From JBEIHX01 sp044375455 (GTDB lineage Bacteria; Pseudomonadota; Alphaproteobacteria; Caulobacterales; Aquidulcibacteraceae), in the NCBI GenBank assembly GCA_044375455.1, contig JBILMQ010000030.1, positions 1 through 19,194 on the forward strand: 19,194 bases of DNA, given 5' to 3'. The notes under the pieces were generated by a model. The model was given only the letters and a program-made list of their open reading frames with translations. It had not been told where the DNA came from and made no database searches. The first letter of the stretch is position 1, and each line of letters opens with the position of its first letter. This document shows positions 8,141-14,584 of this stretch, in pieces. The translations under genes and the position numbers were made by a program.

Positions 8141-8155
8141 ATGGCGGAGAGAACC

Positions 8156-8620
8156 ATGTCCAGTTCGGTCTATGTCGGCCTCACCCAACTCGGCGCCCAA
8201 AGCGCGATCCCGGCATCGCCGCAGGAGGCGGTCTTGGAGCGGGTCGCCAATCCGCAGCCTGGGGTTCGGTATGTCGTTCGCCTGATCGCGCCGGAATTCA
8301 CGAGCCTGTGCCCGATCACCGGTCAGCCTGACTTTGCGCATCTGGTCATCGACTATGCCCCGCGCGACCACCTCGTCGAGTCGAAGAGCTTCAAGCTTTA
8401 CCTTGCGAGCTTCCGCAATCACGGTGCGTTTCATGAGGACTGCACCGTCGCCATCGGGCGGCGGCTGATTGAAACTCTCGCACCGGAATGGTTGCGCATT
8501 GGCGGATATTGGTACCCGCGCGGCGGCATTCCTATTGATGTATTCTTTTGCACAGGAGCGCCGCCACAGGATCTTTGGGTGCCCGATCAGGCCGTCCCGC
8601 CCTACCGTGGCCGCGGGTAG
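8156..8620 (+). CDS. queF: NADPH-dependent 7-cyano-7-deazaguanine reductase
   Basis: Reduces preQ0 to preQ1 with NADPH in queuosine tRNA-modification biosynthesis. It is 154 residues, the short single-domain (YkvM) type. Motifs: SLCPITGQPDF with the Cys52 that forms the thioimide and Asp59 for proton transfer; the signature ESKSFKLY (75-82); and FHED (92-95) with Glu94, which binds the base. ATG 8156 is chosen because GGAGAG lies about 5 nt upstream; an in-frame ATG at 8141 has no ribosome site and would add MAERT. The 3' end overlaps the convergent mechanosensitive channel gene by 19 bp. No other queuosine genes are in the window. Confidence 0.96.
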   Translation: MSSSVYVGLTQLGAQSAIPASPQEAVLERVANPQPGVRYVVRLIAPEFTSLCPITGQPDFAHLVIDYAPRDHLVESKSFKLYLASFRNHGAFHEDCTVAIGRRLIETLAPEWLRIGGYWYPRGGIPIDVFFCTGAPPQDLWVPDQAVPPYRGRG

Positions 8621-9477
8621 GCGTCGGCGGCGGATGCGCTGGGGCGCAGCACGCCGGAGGCGCTGAAACGGCTGAGCAGTTCGACCGTGAGGCTGTCGCG
8701 GGCCGCACGCTGGCGACGTGGGTCGACAGCATAGCGCAGCGTCAGCTCCAGAAAGCCATGGCGCGGGGTCATGTAGACGCGCGGCGCGAGGTCGCCTTCG
8801 TCAAGCATCGACCGCTTGGCGAATTCTTTCCATGCTTGGGCATTGGCCGCCCACACCTCGCCGAGCTGGGCCTGGGCGGTGTTGAGTGCGAGGATGCGCG
8901 CCTGCCGCCAATCGCACTCGTAATCGAGCGAGAAGCTGAGCTCGTCCCACACGAAGCGGGTCTCGCCGGTTGCATTGAAGACAGGTGTGGAGAAGACATT
9001 GTGGTTTGCAACCGTGACTTCCCGCCCGGTGTAGGAGTCCGCCCCGCCGGCGCCGGAAACTTCCATCAGCGTGGTGCGGACGAGGCTTACGTCAATGACA
9101 TCGCCGCTTACGCCGGCGATGGTGACGCGGTCGCCGATCTTGTAGATTCGCCCGAAGCTGATCGCAAACCAGCCGGCGACGCTCGCAAAGACGTCACGCA
9201 GCGAGATCGCCACTCCGACGCCGGCGACCGCGAGGAAGACAGTAAAGCCTGACAGGCGGTTCCCGAAGATGCCGAGCACCATGATGACGAAGGCGAGCCA
9301 GGCGGCCACGGTCACGAGCCGACGCGCCCGCCAGCGCGTCGCTGGTTCTTCGATCGTGCGATCGACAAAGGCCTTCAGGGCCCGCTCGGCAATCCAGATC
9401 AAGCCGCCGGTCGCAACCAGCGCCGCTATCCCGGCGATCACGAGCGGATCGAAATAGAACGTCGGCCATTCCATCAT
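8602..9477 (-). CDS. Mechanosensitive ion channel family protein (MscS-like)
   Basis: Inner-membrane channel of the MscS family, expected to open on membrane tension during hypo-osmotic shock. It is 291 residues from ATG 9477. Predicted membrane helices lie at about residues 10-30, 53-72 and 76-100; the last is the pore helix. The pore and beta-domain signature is visible: FLAVAGVGVAISLRDVFAS, then FAISFGRIYKIGDRVTIAG, GDVIDVSLVRTTLMEV and TVANHNVFSTPVFN. A cytoplasmic C-terminal domain follows. A TTG at 9495 would add six residues, but ATG 9477, with GGAG about 12 nt upstream, is preferred. It lies 53 nt behind the nitroreductase gene on the same strand and overlaps the end of queF by 19 bp. 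Confidence 0.92.
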   Translation of the reverse strand: MMEWPTFYFDPLVIAGIAALVATGGLIWIAERALKAFVDRTIEEPATRWRARRLVTVAAWLAFVIMVLGIFGNRLSGFTVFLAVAGVGVAISLRDVFASVAGWFAISFGRIYKIGDRVTIAGVSGDVIDVSLVRTTLMEVSGAGGADSYTGREVTVANHNVFSTPVFNATGETRFVWDELSFSLDYECDWRQARILALNTAQAQLGEVWAANAQAWKEFAKRSMLDEGDLAPRVYMTPRHGFLELTLRYAVDPRRQRAARDSLTVELLSRFSASGVLRPSASAADAYPRPR

Positions 9478-9530
9478 GCGCTGTCGTATCTCCAAAGTGG
9501 AGCGGGTCGGACCGTCCGCGTCACGCTATC

Positions 9531-10181
9531 CTAAACTTCATAATAGGTGACGATGCCGTCAACATCGGGGCGCTCGCGTTCCCGCGGGCTCTCGCCCGGC
9601 GATCCCAGGTAGATAAATCCCGCGATCCGCTCAGCGGTGGCGAGCCCGAGTGCGGAACGCGCTGCGTCGTCATAGGCGGGCCATTCCGTCAGCCAGCACC
9701 CGGCAAACCCCATTGCCTGACCGGCAAGCAGCAGTGCGAAACACACTGCCCCGGCCGAAAGGTGCTGCTCCCAAAGTGGAATTTTCGCATGGTCGCGGGC
9801 GCGTGATATGACGGCGATCACGCACGGAGCGCGGATAAAGCGATCGCGCTCAGCCTGCAGGCTCGCCTCGTCCATCTGCGGATTGCGGGAGAGTGCAATG
9901 CTGGCGAGTTTCTCACCATAGGCCCTTCGTGCGTCGCCGGTGACCACGATGAACCGCCAGGGCGTCAGTTTGCCATGGTCGGGGATGCGCGCCGCGACGC
10001 GCAACAGCGCGCGGATCTGATCAGGATCCGGGCCTGGCTCGGCCAGCAGCCGCGTTGAGGTAGACCTGCGCATGGCGAGCCATGTCAGCGTCTGCCGGCA
10101 GACCCGCGTTCCCGCAAGCGCTTCACCGAAGGCGGGGGCCGGAGGCAGTGCGCCAACCGGCGGCAGAGATGGACCTGTCAT
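9531..10181 (-). CDS. Nitroreductase family protein
   Basis: FMN-dependent NAD(P)H oxidoreductase of the nitroreductase fold, closest in pattern to the small YdjA-like group. From ATG 10181 it has 216 residues. Family features: MRRSTSTRLL (phosphate-binding Arg segment of FMN), AARIPDHGKLTPWRFIVVTG, FALLLAGQAMGFAGCWLTEW, and ERIAGFIYLGSPGE near the C-terminus. The start is uncertain: ATG 10181 has AGG 6 nt upstream; ATG 10223 (14 residues more) has AGGTG about 10 nt upstream. Homology begins only around TLTWLAMRRST. The physiological substrate is unknown. It precedes the mechanosensitive channel gene and may be cotranscribed with it. Confidence 0.9.
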   Translation of the reverse strand: MTGPSLPPVGALPPAPAFGEALAGTRVCRQTLTWLAMRRSTSTRLLAEPGPDPDQIRALLRVAARIPDHGKLTPWRFIVVTGDARRAYGEKLASIALSRNPQMDEASLQAERDRFIRAPCVIAVISRARDHAKIPLWEQHLSAGAVCFALLLAGQAMGFAGCWLTEWPAYDDAARSALGLATAERIAGFIYLGSPGESPRERERPDVDGIVTYYEV

Positions 10182-10222
10182 GACGGACCTGTGCAACACA
10201 CGGCTAAGCTTGAGTCGAAGCA

Positions 10223-10235
10223 TAAACAATGTTCA
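10223..10235. promoter_or_regulatory. Near-perfect palindrome upstream of the nitroreductase gene
   Basis: TAAACA-A-TGTTCA is a 13-bp inverted repeat with one mismatched pair, similar in form to many TetR-family operators. It sits 42 nt upstream of the preferred nitroreductase start, in the gap that also precedes the TetR gene. Binding by that regulator is only a guess. Confidence 0.35.
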
Positions 10236-10454
10236 CCTATCAAGAGCCGACGCGCAGGCGTTATCTTCTGGGCCAGCCTTCCGGCTCGGGGCTGCGTTTG
10301 GTCCGGCGGGTGTGACGCGTGTGGTTGCTTGGACACAGGAAGTATCGGGCTGTTGGCGCGCCAGCGGGTGTCGACAGTGAAGACTGGGGTTGGCGGCGAC
10401 GACTAATGGTTAACCGCAGCAGGCCCCTCGCGGATCGGCGTCGCCTGACCCTGC

Positions 10455-10482
10455 CGGCTGGGGTTGTTCGCTGCCCCAGCCG
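10455..10482 (+). promoter_or_regulatory. Stem-loop in the leader of the TetR operon
   Basis: CGGCTGGGG (10455-10463) pairs perfectly with CCCCAGCCG (10474-10482) around a 10-nt loop. It lies 85 nt before the TetR start. There is no T-run on either side, so it is not a standard intrinsic terminator. Confidence 0.45.
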
Positions 10483-10567
10483 CAGGAGCTTCCGAAACGC
10501 TGTGGGACCAAGCTGTCGCTGACGCGCATCAAGCGATCGCGGATGCGCATGAAGCAAGGAAGCGTAA

Positions 10568-11491
10568 ATGCCGATGGCGCAAACCACACAAGCATCAAAG
10601 GGCGACGCGCACAGCGACGGCCCGGTCGCGCGTGCGTGCGACCGCGTCGCCGCAGCAGTGTCGCCAGAGGGCGGCGCGTCGTTGGCCGGACCCTCTCAGC
10701 ATGGACCGAAGTCATCTGGCGCAGTGCCTAGCGCACCGCCAGGCACGCCGATCGCCGCAATGTGTGATCCGCCAGAGCGCGAGGCGTCCGTCGGTCATGC
10801 TCTGTCCACGGTGCAGGCATGCGCCTGTGATGCGTCGCACAATCCGGCGGACCGACGGCGGCGCAAGGTGCGCGATGCGATCCTCGCCGCTGCTGAGTTC
10901 GTCTTGGCGCGCGAAGGCGCCGAAGGCCTGTCCATGCGTCGGCTGGCCGAAGCGGTCGATTACTCGCCCGCAGCGCTCTACAAATACTTTCGCTGCAAGG
11001 ATGAACTTCTTGCTGCGCTGATGGAAGCCTTCTTTGAGCGCCTTGTCGCGCGGATGCGCGCAGCAGCCGTTGGTGACTCGATCTCGCCTGTGACCCGGCT
11101 TTGCGAGGCCTTCGCCGACTATGTCGAGACTGGCTTGGAGCGTCCGCACCATTATGCGGCCGCCTTTGCGGGCGTGGCGAATGCCGACACCAGCCAGGAG
11201 CGTATCCGCGCTATCGGATCCGGGCTTCATCCGGCGGCTCTGGAGGCGTATGGCGTGCTTGTGTCGCTTGTCGCGCGCGGCGTCGAAGCTGGCGAGTTGC
11301 GACCGTGCGATCCGCGTGCTGCGGCCTACAGCCTGTGGGCGTCGATGCATGGCGCCGTGATGTTGTGTCTGCGCTTTGCGCGTTTTCCGCATGGCGGGCC
11401 GGGCGGCGATATCGGACTGTCGCAACGGGAGTTCATCGCTATGCATGCCCGTTTGACGGTGCGCGGCCTGCAGACCGGCGATGCGCCATGA
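10568..11491 (+). CDS. TetR/AcrR family transcriptional regulator with long N-terminal extension
   Basis: DNA-binding repressor-type protein, 307 residues, about 100 longer than a typical TetR protein. The helix-turn-helix domain is at about 99-150: KVRDAILAAAEFVLAREGAE, LSMRRLAEAVDYSPAALYKY, FRCKDELLAAL. The C-terminal ligand domain contains HHYAAAFAG and SLWASMHGAVML, like the WHG-type TetR C-terminal domain. The first 98 residues are low-complexity and probably disordered, with Cys at 24, 66, 85 and 87. Start 10568 is supported by AAGGA 7 nt upstream; ATG 10760 would shorten it to 243 residues but has no ribosome site. Its stop overlaps the NUDIX start (ATGA), so the two are probably cotranslated. 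Ligand and targets are unknown. Confidence 0.9.
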   Translation: MPMAQTTQASKGDAHSDGPVARACDRVAAAVSPEGGASLAGPSQHGPKSSGAVPSAPPGTPIAAMCDPPEREASVGHALSTVQACACDASHNPADRRRRKVRDAILAAAEFVLAREGAEGLSMRRLAEAVDYSPAALYKYFRCKDELLAALMEAFFERLVARMRAAAVGDSISPVTRLCEAFADYVETGLERPHHYAAAFAGVANADTSQERIRAIGSGLHPAALEAYGVLVSLVARGVEAGELRPCDPRAAAYSLWASMHGAVMLCLRFARFPHGGPGGDIGLSQREFIAMHARLTVRGLQTGDAP

Positions 11492-11547
11492 GCGAGGAGA
11501 CGGTGAGCCAGGAGACTGTGAGCCAGGAGACTGTGAGCCAGGAGACG
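11488..11547 (+). repeat. Four 15-bp in-frame repeats at the NUDIX start
   Basis: The units ATGAGCGAGGAGACG, GTGAGCCAGGAGACT, GTGAGCCAGGAGACT and GTGAGCCAGGAGACG occupy 11488-11502, 11503-11517, 11518-11532 and 11533-11547. Units 2 and 3 are identical; unit 4 differs at one base. They encode MSEET and three VSQET pentapeptides, and every unit begins with a possible start codon. Confidence 0.95.
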
Positions 11548-12132
11548 ACAGATCTGCGCCGGCGTTGGAGCTACAGCAGGGCTGAAACAGTTTTTGAGAA
11601 CAAGTGGCTGCGTTTGCGGCGTTACCATGCAATCGCGCCAACAGGCGTGGCTGCTCAGTATACGATCCTGTCACCCAAGTCGATCGCCGTTGGCGTGCTG
11701 CCGGTCGACGAGGACGGAGGCGTGCATCTTGTCGGTCAGGCGCGGTTTTCAACCGGCGGCTGGTCGTGGGAGATGCCGGAGGGGGGTGGGGACTGGGCGT
11801 TAACGCCGGAGGCGACGGCGCATCGCGAACTCGCGGAGGAGTCGGGCTTGCAGGCGGGGCGATTGCTTCAGGTCCTGCATCTGCACACGTCGAATTCGCT
11901 GCTGGACGAAGTGGCCTATTGCTTCCTGGCGCTGGATCTGTCGCCCGCTGCGGGCCAGAAGGATGATGTTGAACTGTTCGAACGTCGCCGGACGCCGTTT
12001 CGTGAGGTGCTGGCAGAAATCGGCCGCGGCGATATCACTGACGCCATCACAGTCGCCACGGTCTTGCGCGTGCATCACATGGCGGTCAGCGGGAGCCTGG
12101 AGCCGGCCCTTGCCCGGAAATTGCTTGAATGA
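11488..12132 (+). CDS. NUDIX hydrolase, probable nucleoside-diphosphate-sugar type
   Basis: Hydrolase of nucleoside diphosphates linked to another group, similar in outline to ADP-ribose pyrophosphatases. It is 214 residues. The core has VLPVDEDGGVHLVGQARFST and WSWEMPEGGGDW, then the NUDIX box ending in HRELAEESGL (112-121), with the metal-binding REL.EE.G. The Glu usually found seven residues into the box is Leu in my alignment. The N-terminus is MSEET followed by three copies of VSQET encoded by 15-bp repeats, ahead of the conserved part that begins near RRWSYSRAETVFENKWLRL. ATG 11488 overlaps the TetR stop. cysE begins 48 nt after its stop. The exact substrate cannot be read from sequence. 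Confidence 0.9.
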   Translation: MSEETVSQETVSQETVSQETTDLRRRWSYSRAETVFENKWLRLRRYHAIAPTGVAAQYTILSPKSIAVGVLPVDEDGGVHLVGQARFSTGGWSWEMPEGGGDWALTPEATAHRELAEESGLQAGRLLQVLHLHTSNSLLDEVAYCFLALDLSPAAGQKDDVELFERRRTPFREVLAEIGRGDITDAITVATVLRVHHMAVSGSLEPALARKLLE

Positions 12133-12180
12133 CCTTTTGTTCTCGACGGCGCCCAGCGCCGGCCTTTCGCGGAGCCGCCC

Positions 12181-13011
12181 ATGGTTGAAAATGCGCGCAT
12201 CGTCAAAATCGAACCGACCGCTGCGGTGTGGCCCCGGTTGCGTCTGGAAGCTGCGACGGCGGCGGCGCAGGAGCCGTTGCTGGCGAGCTATCTGAACGCC
12301 ACGATCCTGCATCACGAGACGATGGGGGCGGCGCTGTCCTACCATCTCGCGCAGAAGCTCGGCGGGGCGGACATGAACGTCCTGTTGATGCGGGAAGTCT
12401 GCGAGGCCGCCTTGCGGGCGGATCCCACCATTGCCGCAGCTGTTGAGCGTGACATGCGCGCGGTGCGCGAGCGCGACCCGGCGTGTCGAACATTTTTGCA
12501 GCCGTTTCTTTATTTTAAGGGCTTCGCCGCGCTTCAGAGTTATCGGGTGGCCCATTGGTTGTGGCGCGACGGTCGCGACCATCTGGCGTATCATCTGCAA
12601 AGCCGGATCTCGGAACTGTTTCAGGTCGACATCCACCCTGCCGCGCAGATCGGCGAAGGCGTTTTCATTGACCATGCGACAGGGATCGTCATCGGTGAGA
12701 CCGCGCGGGTCGGCGACGACGTGTCGATGCTGCACAACGTGACGTTGGGCGGCACCGGCAAGGTTGGGGGCGACCGGCATCCCAAGATTGGCCGGGCGGT
12801 CTTGCTGGGGGCCGGGGCGAAAGTGCTCGGCGCGATCACCGTCGGCGACGAGGCGCGCGTCGCGTCGGGCTCGGTCGTTCTGCAGAACGTTCCGCCGCGC
12901 TGCACGGTTGCCGGGGTCCCGGCGCGGCCGGTGAACGCGCCGTGCTCTCCGGAGCCTGGACTGACGATGGACCAGACTTTCGCTGCGACCGGTTTCGATC
13001 CGGGGATATGA
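12181..13011 (+). CDS. cysE: Serine O-acetyltransferase
   Basis: Transfers acetyl from acetyl-CoA to L-serine, the first committed step of cysteine synthesis. It is 276 residues, the normal length. The alpha-helical N-terminal domain (about 15-145) contains EPLLASYLNATILHHETMGA and RDPACRTFLQPFLYFKGFAA. The left-handed beta-helix domain carries VDIHPAAQIGEGVFIDHATG (His165) and VSMLHNVTLGGTG (His185), the catalytic His pair of the family, then hexapeptide repeats to about 250. The C-terminus ends in FDPGI; a terminal Ile in this setting docks into the active site of cysteine synthase CysK, so assembly of the cysteine synthase complex is likely. GGAG lies about 7 nt before ATG 12181. Confidence 0.97.
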   Translation: MVENARIVKIEPTAAVWPRLRLEAATAAAQEPLLASYLNATILHHETMGAALSYHLAQKLGGADMNVLLMREVCEAALRADPTIAAAVERDMRAVRERDPACRTFLQPFLYFKGFAALQSYRVAHWLWRDGRDHLAYHLQSRISELFQVDIHPAAQIGEGVFIDHATGIVIGETARVGDDVSMLHNVTLGGTGKVGGDRHPKIGRAVLLGAGAKVLGAITVGDEARVASGSVVLQNVPPRCTVAGVPARPVNAPCSPEPGLTMDQTFAATGFDPGI

Positions 13012-13136
13012 CGCTCCCGAGGCCAAAGGCGCCGCCTGGGCTGTCTGCATCGCGGCTGCAAGATGGGTCGAATAACGCTTTTCTGATGGCGGATGCAGGC
13101 TATTGTCCGGCGCGGTTGCAAATGGGGAGCGCATCG

Positions 13137-13535
13137 GTGTCGCGCAACGAGTTCGTGCAGGTTGAGAATTACATCAGGACGAAGCTTGGCAGTACCGGGC
13201 TGGGCGTCGCGCCGCCATCGCGAAAAGGCGCCAAGGGCGTGCTTACCCTGGGCGGGATCGAGATCGGCCATGTGGTGCGCGATGATGAAGATGGCGAGGT
13301 GACATTTCATGTCGAGGTGCGGGTCAATGCGCCGGGCGTTACGGACATGGCCGGCGCGCTCCCGGCGCTGTGCAGTCGTCTGGGGGCGCGCGATCTTGCG
13401 CTTGCCGCGCGCGGCCGGATCACCGACTCGGTCGAGGTGACGATCGCTGGCGAGCACATTGCCGTGCTGTACCGCGAGGGTCCTGGCAAGTTTTTCTTCG
13501 AGATGTCGATCCTGGACATGGATCTTGAGGACTGA
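13137..13535 (+). CDS. DUF3126 family protein with apparent tandem domain duplication
   Basis: Protein of unknown function, 132 residues. Two DUF3126-like units align with one gap. Unit 1 runs from about residue 5 to 65 (FVQVENYIRTKLGSTGLGV, then LTLGGIEIGHVVRDDEDGEV, TFHVEVRV). Unit 2 runs from about 70 to 132 (ALCSRLGARDLALAARGRI, SVEVTIAGEHIAVLYREG, KFFFEMSILDMDLED). The ending MSILDMDLE is the typical family C-terminus; a single unit of about 70 residues is the usual size as I recall it. GTG 13137 is chosen because GGGGAG lies 7 nt upstream and it opens the domain. An ATG at 13008 overlapping the cysE stop (ATGA) is an alternative, giving 175 residues, but its extra sequence is not family-like. 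cysE and DUF3126 are frequent neighbours in alphaproteobacteria. Confidence 0.8.
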   Translation: MSRNEFVQVENYIRTKLGSTGLGVAPPSRKGAKGVLTLGGIEIGHVVRDDEDGEVTFHVEVRVNAPGVTDMAGALPALCSRLGARDLALAARGRITDSVEVTIAGEHIAVLYREGPGKFFFEMSILDMDLED

Positions 13536-13720
13536 GCCTGCCTGGCAGACGCGCCGGACAGGCGTCGGATCGGCTCGCAAGGCTATGCGACGCGCAGGCG
13601 GGTGATCACACGGTCGTCACACTGCCTGGCGACGGTCCAGCGCGATGACCCCTCCCAATCAAAATCTCGCCCCAAAATTCAGTCAGGGGCGACCGGCGGC
13701 AACTGCGGAAGGAACCAGTG

Positions 13721-14551
13721 ATGCGGGGTGGCGTTCTTGCTGTGATGTTCGTTCTGGCGGCTCCAGCGCAGGCTGGCGTTGTCCTCGCGGCCTGTCCCGT
13801 GACGCAGGGGCCGGCGTCCCTGTCGTGTTCACCAGACCAGATCGAGGATGCGGTGAAGGAATCGGCCGAGCGCGGCGAAGCGGCTTTCAAGCAGAACCAA
13901 TTTGAAGAGGCGGCCAACCTTTGGCTTGCCGGCGCGCAGCTTGATCCGACGCATCCTGCCGTAGCCGCCCTGCAGAGCAATGCCGGGATTGCGCTGCGCG
14001 AGGCCGGCATTGCGGCGTTTTCCAGAGCATCGTCACCTGCAGCGGTCGCCCAGCGGGAGGCGGCGCGACAGCTGATCCGGCGTTCGCTTGACGCCTGGAT
14101 CGCGGCGCGCGCTGGTGCGCGCGCCAGCGAGGATGGGCAAGCGAACCGCACCGCTTTCATCGGCGGGCTCGAAACCCTGCGCGTCCTCGATCAAATGAAC
14201 GCGCTGCAGGGTCTGGCAGCCGGCGACGTCCGCACTGCGCTGATGGACATGGCCCAGGATTGGCTTGCCGCCGGCCCGGACGCCCCAGCCGTCGCCGCGC
14301 TTGGTCCCTCGATCGTGGCGCTGGGCGCGGAAAGCCGCACCTCCAACTGGGATGAGATGGCGGATGTTCTGTTGAAGATTGCCCCCGGTCAACCGGATGT
14401 CACGTTGGTCTATGCGATCTATGCGAGCGAAAGTGAGGACGCGGCGTTGCGCGCGCGGGCGCGCAGCGCGACCGAGGCGGCGCTTGCCACGCCTGGTCTG
14501 GATGCGCGCATGCGCACTGAACTGCGTTCCTTCCTGGCGATGCTGGACTGA
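13721..14551 (+). CDS. Secreted TPR-like protein of unknown function
   Basis: 276 residues with a signal peptide, probably cut after AQA at residue 18. A LAAC sequence at 22-25 resembles a lipobox but lies beyond the hydrophobic stretch. Two Cys (25 and 36) could form a disulphide in the periplasm. The segment from about 50 to 90, with ERGEAAFKQNQFEEAANLWL and AGAQLDPTHPAVAALQSNAG, has the spacing of a tetratricopeptide repeat. The rest is predicted helical and Ala-rich, with more helix pairs near the end (LVYAIYASESEDAALRARAR). AAGGA lies 7 nt before ATG 13721. I do not recognise the family beyond that; a scaffold or protein-protein role is a guess from the TPR fold. It is convergent with phoH, 33 nt apart. 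Confidence 0.75.
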   Translation: MRGGVLAVMFVLAAPAQAGVVLAACPVTQGPASLSCSPDQIEDAVKESAERGEAAFKQNQFEEAANLWLAGAQLDPTHPAVAALQSNAGIALREAGIAAFSRASSPAAVAQREAARQLIRRSLDAWIAARAGARASEDGQANRTAFIGGLETLRVLDQMNALQGLAAGDVRTALMDMAQDWLAAGPDAPAVAALGPSIVALGAESRTSNWDEMADVLLKIAPGQPDVTLVYAIYASESEDAALRARARSATEAALATPGLDARMRTELRSFLAMLD

Positions 14552-14584
14552 GCGCGCTGGGCCAGACAGGCGCTCACGCGGCCG

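Larger units (their letters stand above)
7295..8155. other. Long gap between ald and queF without a recognised gene
   Basis: About 860 nt between the divergent genes ald and queF. Open frames exist on both strands because of the high GC content, but their translations are low-complexity (Ala, Arg, Pro, Cys/Gln-Ser runs) and resemble no family I know. I see no tRNA or rRNA. Noted structure: a 12-bp tandem repeat at 7773-7796, an inverted repeat CCCCTG-ACAG-CAGGGG at 7991-8006, and two perfect hairpins at 8086-8102 and 8125-8140. The region must hold the ald and queF promoters. Confidence 0.6.
10182..10567. other. Divergent intergenic region, nitroreductase / TetR
   Basis: About 390 nt without a recognised gene. 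It holds a 13-bp palindrome (10223-10235), a GANTC site (GAGTC, 10212-10216) and a 9-bp stem-loop (10455-10482). The plus-strand frame from 10464 reads GASETLWDQAVADAHQAIAD, which looks somewhat protein-like, but it runs into the TetR gene in another frame and has no family match. Confidence 0.5.

Noticed and set aside
8041..8155. preQ1 riboswitch before queF
   Set aside because: The hairpins are present but I see none of the conserved loop and tail bases of the known preQ1 classes.
7503..8157. Minus-strand open frames of 115-147 residues in the ald-queF gap
   Set aside because: The translations are Ala/Pro/Arg/His-rich without family resemblance; such frames are expected at this GC content.
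13008..13136. ATG 13008 overlapping the cysE stop as the start of the DUF3126 protein
   Set aside because: Only a close-spaced GGGG precedes it and the added 43 residues are not family-like; GTG 13137 has a better ribosome site. Kept as an alternative.
11800..13580. Long minus-strand frames (444 and 319 residues) antisense to NUDIX, cysE and DUF3126
   Set aside because: They lie wholly opposite well-supported genes and have His/Arg-rich shadow composition.
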